A stretch of 64,000 bases of DNA from Streptomyces genisteinicus (GTDB taxonomy: Bacteria; Actinomycetota; Actinomycetes; Streptomycetales; Streptomycetaceae): positions 5,371,001-5,435,000 of the forward strand of contig NZ_CP060825.1 in NCBI RefSeq assembly GCF_014489615.1, written 5' to 3'. The translations under genes were made by a program, and so were the position numbers. Shown in pieces: positions 43,961-52,521 of this stretch; position 1 is the stretch's first letter; each line of letters begins with the position of its first letter. The notes below the pieces were generated by a model. That model was given only the letters and a program-made list of their open reading frames with translations, ran no database searches and was not told the DNA's origin.

Positions 43961-43997
43961 CAGGGGGTGGGCACGCGCGAGGGGTGCCCACCCCCTG
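43961..43997. terminator. Bidirectional hairpin between esxA and the lipoprotein gene
   Basis: Perfect 14-bp inverted repeat (CAGGGGGTGGGCAC) with a 9-nt loop, placed between converging units. Confidence 0.8.
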
Positions 43998-44118
43998 GTG
44001 TGTCCGGAGGTCCGTCCGGGCACCACCCCGCCGCGTCGTGCGAGCTGTGTACCGGGATCCGCCGGGCCGTGATGAGTCCTGATGGGACCTGCGGGGAACG
44101 CGAGCCGCGCCCGTCCCG

Positions 44119-44682
44119 TCATCGCGAGGTGCACACGTCCGATGAACGTGTCGCCTCGCTGTAGGCGGTGATCAGTTGCTTCATCGCCGCCTTGTCGCCG
44201 TCCTCCACCTGTGTCTCGAGGACGGTGAACAGGTCTCCTCCGAACGTCGGGCTCGTGCAGCCGTCCACCCGCCCGACCGCACCGGTCCCCGAGTAGAGGT
44301 AGGTGCCGGTGGATTCGTGGTCGGCCATGTTCACCCGCTCGTGGTCGAGCGCGACCTCGGACGGGCGCTCGCCCTTCTCCCGCCACTCCGTCGCGGCTGT
44401 CAGTGCCCGCTCGCCGTCCACGGTGACCACGCAGCGCTTCACGCCTGCCGCGGGCTCGCCCTCGGTCCGGCTCGCCACCGCACTTCCGGACGGCAGGAAC
44501 GGCGCCAGGAGGTCCGCCGGGACGGGGGTGCCGCACAGCGACGAGGGAACCGCGTACTCCCTGGCCTCCCCGTTCGACGCCGACGAGCACGCGCCGAGAC
44601 CGCATGCCAGCGCGACGAGGGCGAATGCCCCGGCCGCGCGCTTGCGGAGCAGGGCCGGACGGGTGGACGGGGTGATCTGCAA
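44119..44682 (-). CDS. Predicted lipoprotein at the end of the eccC-linked operon
   Basis: The 187-residue product has a short basic N-terminus, hydrophobic core AAGAFALVALACGL and lipobox GLGAC. The mature domain has three more cysteines (SLCGTP, KRCVVTV, GCTSP), and one near the end. I place the start at TTG 44682, which has AGGAG with 6-nt spacing; ATG 44766 touches the previous stop codon but would give a 28-residue extension before the signal. I do not recognise the domain. As last gene after a possible secreted effector it could be its surface receptor or immunity protein; this is inference. Confidence 0.75.
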   Translation of the reverse strand: MQITPSTRPALLRKRAAGAFALVALACGLGACSSASNGEAREYAVPSSLCGTPVPADLLAPFLPSGSAVASRTEGEPAAGVKRCVVTVDGERALTAATEWREKGERPSEVALDHERVNMADHESTGTYLYSGTGAVGRVDGCTSPTFGGDLFTVLETQVEDGDKAAMKQLITAYSEATRSSDVCTSR

Positions 44683-44765
44683 AGGTGTCTCCTGGACGGT
44701 GCCGAGGGGCCCGGAAGCCCTCCGGCCGGGGCGGACCCGAGTGATGTCGCCGGGTGATGCTCCCA

Positions 44766-47069
44766 TCAGATGTTCGTCTGGAGCTCCGGAGCCACCCGGT
44801 CGGAGAAGTTGCCTCCGAAGTCGTAGCCGTCGCGCACTCCCGAGCGGGCGTACTCCGCGATGTCTCCCGGATCGTCGAGCCCATGCGCCTTCGCCGCCGC
44901 ATCGGCGGCGCCGGCTGTGTGCTTGATGTTCGTTTCGAGGCCGTTCTCCCAGTCCTTGCCCATCTGGGCTCCGGCACCCTCCTTGGCGTTGCCCTCGGCG
45001 TCCATGAAGAGGCCTTCGAGGATCATGCCGCTCACCGTCGACGCGGCGCCTCCGGCGGCTGCCCCGACCAGAGGACTCGCCACGAAGGAGGTACCGACGC
45101 CAATGCCCGTCCCCACGACACCCGAGATTCCGGACTTCCACATGGCAACCGACTGCTCGTATTCCTTGTCGGCGGTTTCCGCGTCTCCGGCTGTCGCTTC
45201 CTGCCTGCCGACGTTCAGAGTGGCGGACACCTCGCCGGAGGCATGGGCGATCTCCCGCACCACGAGCTGTCGATCGTCGGAGTACCGATCGGACGGCGGC
45301 AGGTCGGGGTTGAGGTGATAGTCCATCAGGTTGGCCATGTACGCCTTCTGACCGACCTCGACGGCTGCGTACCCCTCGGGGTCCTGGCCGACGGTGAGCA
45401 GGAAGCGGGAGACGTCGCGGTGATCCATCACGGCCTCGCTCCCCGAGATCGGAAACAGTCGTTCGATCCTCGCGCGGGCTTCCTTCTCGGCCTGGGTCGC
45501 GTTCGGGTCCGCGTTCGTCTCCGTCGTCGCGCGGTTGATGTCCGGCAGGTACTCGGAGGCGATCTGTCCCATGCTGTCGGACATGTAGCCGTGGTCGGTG
45601 AGCCGCTTGTTGTCCTCGGAGATGGAGTGGACAAGGCTCTCCATCAGGCGTGTCTGCTCGGCGTTGTGCGGCGGGGTGTCCGCCGTGGGGAGTTCGCCCG
45701 CCGGGTGCCCGGTCGTCGCCGCCTCCAGCGCCATGGCCATGTAGTTGCGGCCCGCGATGCTGTCGTCGCCCTTGTCGTCCATGTCCTTCGGCCAGTCCCG
45801 CTCCTCGAAGAGGTACTCGAAGTTGCTGAGCCCGACCTTGCCGTTCTTGCCGTCGCCGTCGGTGTCCCGCTCGAACTCGTGGTCTTCGTCCTTGGTGACG
45901 AAGTCGGCGCCGAAGAAGTCGGTCGCCGCGCCGGGGCTGTTGGCGAGCGCCCGCATGAACCCCGTCATCGGGTCGTACCCGCCGTCGGTGCCCGTGCGGT
46001 TGAGCATGGGGTCGACGCCCATCGGGTGCCAGGCCATGGGCTCGTGCCGGCCGTTGTCGGTCAGCTTCTTCTCGGTCTCGATGAGCCTGGTGCCGTAGTC
46101 GGTGAGGAACCGGTCGTCGAAGTCGCCGTACCGCATCAGGTTGCTCATGACCTGGAAGCCCATGGTGCCGCTGTGCTTGGAGACCGGCTGGTCCCCGAGG
46201 TTGACCATGTCCACCTTCCAGCGGGACATCTCGGGGGTGTCCGCCTGGGTGGCCTGGGCGAGGGTCAGGCTCAGGTTCTTCTGGAGTTCGCCGTACTTCT
46301 CGACCCGCTCGGAGCCGACCTCGTAGGCGAGACGCGGGTCGTTGAGACCGGCCCAGAAGTCGAGCGTGCCCTTGGCCCCCAGTTCGTCCGCGAAGTGCTC
46401 GGCGAAGATCGGGTCGTCGGCGTGCGTCTTCAGACCGTTGTTGAGGGCGTCGAAGTCGGCCGGGGTGAGGTCCTCGGGCTTCTTCCTCGCGATGGCCGCC
46501 AGGCGCTCGGCGTCCTTGACGGCGGCGGTCGCCGAGTCGCGGTCCTTGTACACCGCGTCGGAGAACCCGTGGTCCGTGAGGTCGACGAGCGCCTTGAGCG
46601 ACGTGGAGGCCGTGGTGTCGATCTCGGTGGCCTTGTCCAGGATCCCCTGGAGCTCGTTGCGGAGGCCGGTGACGTCCTCCTGCCCGCCGGGCGCCTTCTG
46701 GTCCGGGTTCTCCCGGACGGTGAATCCGCCGCCGGAAGAGGTGACCGACAGGTGCTTGCCCCGGCCGCGCTCGATGGCCTCCTTGAGCAGCCGCTGCTGC
46801 GTCTTGAGCTCGTCCCTCGTGTCCCGCATGATGTCGCGGATCGAGGTCGCCTGGGTCACCGCGTCGCCGAACTCCCCGGACGTCCTGCCGACGAACTCCC
46901 GGCTGATGGTGGCGTTGTCGCCCGCCCAGTTCGCCTTGAGCGCCTTCTTCCGGAGACCATCGTCCGCGTCGCGCTTCAGCTCGCCGAGCTTGGTGATCAT
47001 CGACGTCCAGTCGCCGACGGTGTCGTCGAGCGTCTTGAAGTTCGCCGAGTGCAGATCGTCGAAGTTCAC
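44766..47069 (-). CDS. Large ESX-linked protein with WXG-like N-terminus and C-terminal hydrophobic hairpin
   Basis: The 767-residue protein has no signal peptide. The first about 110 residues are helical with ANWAGDNAT at the turn, then FVGRTSGEFGDAVTQATSIR, like a WXG/LXG domain. The middle 500 residues are soluble, with TDGDGKNGKVGLSNFEYLFE resembling a Ca-binding loop. Near residue 670 a Gly/Ala/Val hydrophobic stretch (SGVVGTGIGVGTSFVASPLV) could insert in a membrane. About 75 residues follow. It reminds me of the Streptomyces DUF6571 family, from memory. GTG 47069 has GGAG upstream and lies 4 nt after the preceding gene. Candidate secreted effector; no catalytic motif recognised. Confidence 0.75.
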   Translation of the reverse strand: MNFDDLHSANFKTLDDTVGDWTSMITKLGELKRDADDGLRKKALKANWAGDNATISREFVGRTSGEFGDAVTQATSIRDIMRDTRDELKTQQRLLKEAIERGRGKHLSVTSSGGGFTVRENPDQKAPGGQEDVTGLRNELQGILDKATEIDTTASTSLKALVDLTDHGFSDAVYKDRDSATAAVKDAERLAAIARKKPEDLTPADFDALNNGLKTHADDPIFAEHFADELGAKGTLDFWAGLNDPRLAYEVGSERVEKYGELQKNLSLTLAQATQADTPEMSRWKVDMVNLGDQPVSKHSGTMGFQVMSNLMRYGDFDDRFLTDYGTRLIETEKKLTDNGRHEPMAWHPMGVDPMLNRTGTDGGYDPMTGFMRALANSPGAATDFFGADFVTKDEDHEFERDTDGDGKNGKVGLSNFEYLFEERDWPKDMDDKGDDSIAGRNYMAMALEAATTGHPAGELPTADTPPHNAEQTRLMESLVHSISEDNKRLTDHGYMSDSMGQIASEYLPDINRATTETNADPNATQAEKEARARIERLFPISGSEAVMDHRDVSRFLLTVGQDPEGYAAVEVGQKAYMANLMDYHLNPDLPPSDRYSDDRQLVVREIAHASGEVSATLNVGRQEATAGDAETADKEYEQSVAMWKSGISGVVGTGIGVGTSFVASPLVGAAAGGAASTVSGMILEGLFMDAEGNAKEGAGAQMGKDWENGLETNIKHTAGAADAAAKAHGLDDPGDIAEYARSGVRDGYDFGGNFSDRVAPELQTNI

Positions 47070-47073
47070 CGGC

Positions 47074-47574
47074 CTACTCCCCGTCCTTCTTCGGCTTCTC
47101 GCCGTAGATCCCGTTCGGCTTGCCGGGGGCGGCCCATGCCTCGTCGAAGCCCGCGTCGAGTGTCTGGATCGAGCTGACGTGCCGCGCGATGAAGACCTCG
47201 TCACCCGCGTGCGCGTTCTTGGTGAAGTCCATGTGGTTGGAGATCAGCGCGCAGGCGTCCATCACGGAGCCGAGCTGCTTGTCCCAGCGCATCGACACGT
47301 GCTGGAGTGCCGCGCCCAGCGCGAAGCCCTGGCCGGTCAGGTCAGTGGCCGTGGTGTCCGTGCTGGTGACCCGGGCCTCCTTCCAGAGGCGGTTGTACAG
47401 CTTGAATGCCTCGTCGCCGATGGCCGCCAGATCCTGCTGGTCGACTCTCAGGTCACCGCCGGCCGGATTGCCCGAGTTGGGCCTGTCCTCTTCGGGTATC
47501 CCGTTGAGCTGCATCTGCGCCGACCCCTTGTCGGCCGCCGATGCCTTCAGCTGATCCCACTCGTCCCAGGCCAT
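47074..47574 (-). CDS. Helical partner protein of the ESX-linked effector candidate
   Basis: The 166-residue protein starts MAWDEWDQLKASAADKGSAQ, then a Pro/Gly-rich stretch and a helical domain (LAAIGDEAFKLYNRLWKEAR and later ALQHVSMRWDKQLGSVMDAC). Size, helicity and tight linkage to the 767-residue gene suggest a WXG-like partner or targeting factor. No WxG tripeptide is present. ATG 47574 has AAGGAG 8 nt upstream; an earlier in-frame ATG at 47625 adds 17 basic residues without support. Its stop codon is 4 nt before the next start. Confidence 0.75.
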   Translation of the reverse strand: MAWDEWDQLKASAADKGSAQMQLNGIPEEDRPNSGNPAGGDLRVDQQDLAAIGDEAFKLYNRLWKEARVTSTDTTATDLTGQGFALGAALQHVSMRWDKQLGSVMDACALISNHMDFTKNAHAGDEVFIARHVSSIQTLDAGFDEAWAAPGKPNGIYGEKPKKDGE

Positions 47575-47644
47575 GTGCCGGGCTCCTTCCCCCGTACGAC
47601 GATGGACGTTCGCATTCCGTTTCAACCTATGCGATGGGCGGCGG

Positions 47645-48289
47645 CTATCCGCAAGGGGCGTCCACGATGTCGGTACTGACGCGGTACAGAAGGCTGTCCA
47701 GCGCCGCGTCCCGCTCGGACTGCCCCGGCAGCGGCACGGCGTGGACGGTCAGACAGATCCCGCCGATCTCGTACCGCTCGGTGAACGGGCCCGCCGGGTC
47801 CGCCGCGCCGCCGGGCTCCGGCGACGCACCGCCCTGACGGCTCGCCTCCGAGTCCCAGTCGCCCTCCGCCTCCTCCTCGTCGACCAGCACCGCGACCGGG
47901 TCGTCGCGCTCCGGGCCCTTCAGCCGCGGATCGATGAACGCGTCCCACGCCCCGTCGCCGCCGGGCCACTTGTGCCGGCCCTCGCCGTCCTCGGTCTCCA
48001 GGTTCAGCGCCGCGTACTCCACCCGGTCGAGGATCTCCGCGTGGTCGGCGCCGGTCTCGAAGACCCCCGCCAGGCGCAGCGCGCCCACCGCCTGCCACCC
48101 CAGGAACAGCCCGAGCCCCACGAGCAGCACCCGGCGCCACAGGAACGACGCGGACGACGGCTCGTGCGCCCCGGGGTCGTCGAGTCCTGGCGCCCGGAAG
48201 CGCCACCACAGCCGGCGCGGGTCGACGAAGAGCCCGAAGGCCGTGAACGCCACCGCGAAGACCCCGGCGAAGACCGCCGCCGCGATCAC
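47645..48289 (-). CDS. Membrane protein coupled to eccC
   Basis: The 214-residue protein has two membrane segments (IAAAVFAGVFAVAFTAFGLF and RRVLLVGLGLFLGWQAV) and an acidic extracytoplasmic part of about 130 residues. It contains CLTVHAVPLPG near the end. GTG 48289 overlaps the eccC stop codon (GTGA), so it is made with EccC. It may be an accessory subunit of the secretion complex. No family recognised; 70 nt separate it from the next gene. Confidence 0.75.
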   Translation of the reverse strand: MIAAAVFAGVFAVAFTAFGLFVDPRRLWWRFRAPGLDDPGAHEPSSASFLWRRVLLVGLGLFLGWQAVGALRLAGVFETGADHAEILDRVEYAALNLETEDGEGRHKWPGGDGAWDAFIDPRLKGPERDDPVAVLVDEEEAEGDWDSEASRQGGASPEPGGAADPAGPFTERYEIGGICLTVHAVPLPGQSERDAALDSLLYRVSTDIVDAPCG

Positions 48290-51200
48290 GACGAGTGCTC
48301 CGCCGACACCAGACCCGTCTGCACGAGCGGGTTGCCCCGCTGCCGGGACACGAACACGCCGCGGCCGGGCGGCATCGGCCGCATCCGGACGCCGCCGAGG
48401 ATGTCGCCCTCCGTCGGGTCGCCCGACAGCAGCACGCCCTGCGCGCCCAGCTCCGTCATGCGCTGCATGAACGCCTCGTAGCCCGCGCGGGACGCGCCCG
48501 CCGAACTGCGGGCGATCACGAAGCGCACGCCCACGTCACGGGCGAACGGCAGCATCTCCGTCAGCTTCGCCAGCGGGTTGCCGCTCGACGTGGACACCAG
48601 GTCGTAGTCGTCGACGACCACGAACACGTCCGGACCCTGCCACCAGCTCCGGTCCCGCAGCTGCTGGGCCGTGACCTCGGCGGACGGCGCCCGCCGCTGC
48701 ATCAGCTCGGCCAGCGCGTCGACATGGTGGTCCATGTTGTTCGACATCGGCACGTACTCGGCGAGGTGCGAGGCGGGGGTGACGTCGAGCAGCGCACGGC
48801 GGTTGTCGATCACGAAGAACTTCGCGGCGTTCCCGTCGTACCGCTCGGTGATCTGCTTGATGAGCAGCCGCAGCAGGTTGGACTTGCCGGACTCGCTCTC
48901 GCCGAACACCAGGAAGAACGGGTCGCGTTCGAAGTCGACGAAGACCGGCTCCAGGTTGTTCTCGTCGATGGCGAACGCCACGCCGCGCCGCGGCTCCGCG
49001 AAGCCCGCCGGCAGCTGCTGCGCAGGGAACTCGCGCGGCAGCAGACGCACCTTCGGCGCCGTCGGCCCCGTCCAGTGGCGGCTGACCTCCTGCACCATGG
49101 CCGTGGTCGCCTCGGCCAGGTCGCTGTCCGACTGGATGCCGTCGATGCGCGGCACGGATGCCATGAAGTGCAGCTTCTCGGGGACCAGACCGCGGCCCGG
49201 CACGCCCTGGGGCACGTTGACGGCGAGCTTGCGGTCGACCTCGGAGTCCATGGTGTCGCCGAGCCGCAGCTCCAGACGGTTCAGCAGCTGGTCCTTGATG
49301 TTGGACCGCACGTCCATCGACCGCGACGCGGTGAGCACGACGTGGATGCCGTAGCCGAGCCCGCGCACCGCCATGTCGACCACGGCGGACTCCAGGCCCT
49401 CGTAGTCGTTGCGGAAGTTGCCCCAGCCGTCGATGACGAGGAAGACGTCGCCCCACGGCTGCTCGGCCACCGAGATCTCGCCCCGCGCGCGCAGCCTGCG
49501 GTACGTGTTGATGGAGTCGATGCCCGCGCTGCGGAAGTACTCCTCGCGGCGGGCCAGGATCCCGTAGACCTCGGCCACCGTGCGCCGCACCCGCTCGGGG
49601 TCGAGGCGCGAGGCGACCCCGCCGACGTGCGGCAGGCCCGCGATCGAGGACATGCCGCCGCCGCCGAAGTCCAGTCCGTAGAACTGCACCTCCTGCGGGG
49701 TGTGGGTGAGCGCGAAGGCGGAGATCAGCGTCCGCAGCAGCGTCGACTTGCCGGACTGCGGGCCGCCGACGATCTGCATGTGGCCCGCGGCACCGGAGAA
49801 GTCCCGGTAGAGCACGTCGCGCCGCTGCTCGAACGGCTTGTCGACGACGCCCAGCGGGACGACCAGCTTGCCCGAGCCCTCGAAACCGGGCTGCGTCAGG
49901 CCGCGCCCCTCCACCCCGGCGAGACCCGGCAGGATCTCGTCCAGCGGCGGCGGGTTGTCGAGCGGCGGCAGCCACACCTGGTGGGCCTCCGCGCCCCGGC
50001 CCTCCAGCCGGCGCACGATCACGTCCAGGACGGAGTCGGCGAGCGCGTCGTCCTCCGGGGGCCGCGCGTCCGGGACGCGCGGCTGCGCGGCCGGCTCGAC
50101 GTAGCGGACCGGTACCGGAGCCGCGGTGAACGCGACGGGCCGCCGGTCGACCGGCAGCGGACCGCCGGGGACGACCGCGTGCTGGTTGCTCCGGTACACG
50201 CCGGAGACGTACGCCGCCTTGAAACGCACCATCTCGTCGGTGCCGTACTTCAGGAACCCCGAACCGGGGACGTTGGGCAGGGTGTACGCGTCCGGCACGC
50301 CGATCGCCGCCCGCGACTCCGCGGCCGAGAACGTCCGCAGACCGATCCGGTAGGACAGGTACGTCTCCAGACCGCGCAGCCGCCCCTCCTCCAGGCGCTG
50401 CGAGGCGAGCAGCAGGTGCACGCCGAGCGAGCGGCCGATGCGGCCGATCTGCACGAACATCTCGATGAAGTCCGGCATCGCGGTCAGCAGCTCGCTGAAC
50501 TCGTCGATCACCAGGACCAGCGAAGGGATCGGCTGGAGCGGCGCGCCCGCCGCACGGGCCTTCTCGTAGTCGTGGATGTTGGCGTAGTTGCCCGCGTCGC
50601 GCAGCATCTCCTGGCGGCGGTTGAGCTCGCCGCGGATGGAGTCGCCCATGCGGTCGACCAGGGTGAGGTCGTCCGCCAGGTTGGTGATGACCGCCGCCAC
50701 GTGCGGCATCTGCGACATGCCCGCGAAGGTGGCGCCGCCCTTGAAGTCGGCGAGGACGAAGTTCAGCGTCTCCGACGAGTGGGTCACCGCGAGGCCCAGC
50801 ACCAGGGTGCGCAGCAGCTCCGACTTTCCGGAACCGGTGGCGCCGACGCACAGACCGTGCGGGCCCATGCCCTCCTGCGCGGCCTCCTTGAGGTCGAGCA
50901 TCACCGGGCTGCCGTCCTCGCCGACACCGATCGGGACGCGCAGCCGCTCGGACTGGGAGCGCGGCCGCCAGGTGCGGGCCACGTCGACGGAGGCGGCGTC
51001 GCCGAGGTTCAGCAGGTCGGTGAAGTCGAGGTTGGCGAGCAGCGGCTCGTCGTCGTCACCGCCGCTTCCTATGCGCAGCGGGGCGAGCTGCCGGGCGAGC
51101 GCCTCGGCCGCCTCCAGTCCCAGACGGTCGGGGGAGCCGTCGTAGACGAGGCCGTGGCCGGACTCCAGCTGCAGCGAGTCAGGGTGCACGGTCACCGACA

Positions 51201-52260
51201 GCCCGCCGCGCGGGCCGTTGTGCTCGCCGGGCACGACCTCGACGATCGTGACGCCCTGGAGCCCTTCGGGAGCGGAGAGGGCCGACGCCTGCGGCACCGA
51301 CTGCCCGTCCAGCACGACCACGATGTGCGGCTGGTCGAGGAGGGGGTGGTTGCCGCCCTGGAAACGCGGCCTGCCCTCCAGCCGGGTGGCCAGCATGTCC
51401 TGGAGCTCGCGCGGATCGGTGGTGATCAGCCGGCGGGAGCCGGCGCCGTCACCGGGACCGCCGTCCTGGACGTGCGGCAGCCACTTCGCCCACTCCCACT
51501 GGGGAGCGGCGGACGGCGCACAGGCCACGGCGACGACCAGGTCCTCGGGGGAGTGCAGCGCCGCCAGCGAGCCGACCATGGCGCGGGTCGCCGACCGCGC
51601 GGAGTCGGCGTCGCCGGTGACGGTCAGGTGGTAGAAGGCGCGCAGCGACACCGCCATGGGCAGGTTGTCCACGGTGCCGTGCGCGTTGACGAACTGCTGC
51701 ATCGCGCCGGCGGTGAGCGGTTCCAGCTCGTCGACGGGACCGGTCTCGGGGGCGAGGATCGGCGTCGCGAGCTGCTGGCTGCCCAGCCCGACGCGCACCT
51801 GCGCGAAGTCGTCGTCGGCCACGCGCCGCTCCCAGACCCGGCTGCCCTCGGCGACCAGCGCCCACAGCTGCTCGGGCGACGGGTGCAGATAGAACTGCGC
51901 GTCCCGCTGGAGGTGCGCGGTCCGCAGCACGGAACGGCGGGTCTGCGTCAGATACTTCAGATAGTCGCGCCGCAGATCGGCGAGCTGCCCCTGGGTGCCG
52001 CGCCGGTAGCGCACGAGCATCGCGATGGCCATGGCGACCGTGGACGCGATCATCACCATGCCCATGATCCGCATGATCGGGTTCGGGGTCATGAAGAAGA
52101 AGACCACCGAACCGCCCATGCCGAGCATCGGCAGGAGCTGCATCAGGGCGCCCTCCTGCTGTCCGCGGGGCAGCTCGGGCGGTGGTTGCAGCTGCACCTG
52201 CTCGCCGGGCACTTCGGACGGCAGGGCCCGTGGTGGGCGCTTGACGACGATCTGACTCAC
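48286..52260 (-). CDS. eccC: Type VII secretion ATPase EccC (fused EccCa/EccCb)
   Basis: The 1324-residue FtsK/SpoIIIE-type motor drives ESX export. Two membrane helices lie near residues 40-85 (GMGGSVVFFFMTPNPIMRIM and onward). Three ATPase domains follow, with Walker A GATGSGKS near 470, GGPQSGKS near 830 and GESESGKS near 1119, and Walker B LVLVIDEF, VFLVIDGW and VFVVVDDY. All three P-loops are intact, unlike some ESX systems with degenerate copies. Fusion of the Ca and Cb parts is normal in Streptomyces and Firmicutes. GTG 52260. It leads the minus-strand unit with the effector candidate and is divergent from eccD. Confidence 0.96.
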   Translation of the reverse strand: MSQIVVKRPPRALPSEVPGEQVQLQPPPELPRGQQEGALMQLLPMLGMGGSVVFFFMTPNPIMRIMGMVMIASTVAMAIAMLVRYRRGTQGQLADLRRDYLKYLTQTRRSVLRTAHLQRDAQFYLHPSPEQLWALVAEGSRVWERRVADDDFAQVRVGLGSQQLATPILAPETGPVDELEPLTAGAMQQFVNAHGTVDNLPMAVSLRAFYHLTVTGDADSARSATRAMVGSLAALHSPEDLVVAVACAPSAAPQWEWAKWLPHVQDGGPGDGAGSRRLITTDPRELQDMLATRLEGRPRFQGGNHPLLDQPHIVVVLDGQSVPQASALSAPEGLQGVTIVEVVPGEHNGPRGGLSVTVHPDSLQLESGHGLVYDGSPDRLGLEAAEALARQLAPLRIGSGGDDDEPLLANLDFTDLLNLGDAASVDVARTWRPRSQSERLRVPIGVGEDGSPVMLDLKEAAQEGMGPHGLCVGATGSGKSELLRTLVLGLAVTHSSETLNFVLADFKGGATFAGMSQMPHVAAVITNLADDLTLVDRMGDSIRGELNRRQEMLRDAGNYANIHDYEKARAAGAPLQPIPSLVLVIDEFSELLTAMPDFIEMFVQIGRIGRSLGVHLLLASQRLEEGRLRGLETYLSYRIGLRTFSAAESRAAIGVPDAYTLPNVPGSGFLKYGTDEMVRFKAAYVSGVYRSNQHAVVPGGPLPVDRRPVAFTAAPVPVRYVEPAAQPRVPDARPPEDDALADSVLDVIVRRLEGRGAEAHQVWLPPLDNPPPLDEILPGLAGVEGRGLTQPGFEGSGKLVVPLGVVDKPFEQRRDVLYRDFSGAAGHMQIVGGPQSGKSTLLRTLISAFALTHTPQEVQFYGLDFGGGGMSSIAGLPHVGGVASRLDPERVRRTVAEVYGILARREEYFRSAGIDSINTYRRLRARGEISVAEQPWGDVFLVIDGWGNFRNDYEGLESAVVDMAVRGLGYGIHVVLTASRSMDVRSNIKDQLLNRLELRLGDTMDSEVDRKLAVNVPQGVPGRGLVPEKLHFMASVPRIDGIQSDSDLAEATTAMVQEVSRHWTGPTAPKVRLLPREFPAQQLPAGFAEPRRGVAFAIDENNLEPVFVDFERDPFFLVFGESESGKSNLLRLLIKQITERYDGNAAKFFVIDNRRALLDVTPASHLAEYVPMSNNMDHHVDALAELMQRRAPSAEVTAQQLRDRSWWQGPDVFVVVDDYDLVSTSSGNPLAKLTEMLPFARDVGVRFVIARSSAGASRAGYEAFMQRMTELGAQGVLLSGDPTEGDILGGVRMRPMPPGRGVFVSRQRGNPLVQTGLVSAEHSS

Positions 52261-52521
52261 AGCTCACCAATTCCCTTGGCGGAGGGAAACTTCCTATCGG
52301 CGCCCCCGTGGCGACGGGCCCCCTCCGCGGTCAGGGATCCTACTTGCGTCAGCAGCGACGGGTGGGCGGTAGGGTGGCGCGACGGATTTGCGCAGCCATG
52401 AACTACCGCAAAAAAAGGGTCATTCGGAGCGCAACGACGGGTGGGCCGGCCGGGACGGCTCCGACCGCCCGGATCGCATGTCAGGCCAGCCGGCCAGGAT
52501 CACCACGAGGGGAAGCAACAG
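52261..52521. promoter_or_regulatory. Divergent promoter region between eccC and eccD
   Basis: These 261 nt must carry promoters for both directions. The only striking feature is a run of seven A at 52411-52417 in otherwise GC-rich sequence. I cannot place -10/-35 elements confidently. The eccD ribosome binding site GAGGGGAAG is at its end. Confidence 0.45.

Noticed and set aside
44754..47177. Plus-strand open frame of 807 codons opposite the 767-residue ESX-linked gene
   Set aside because: Val/Leu/Arg-rich antisense product with no ribosome binding site; the minus-strand gene has ordered codon use and a good start.
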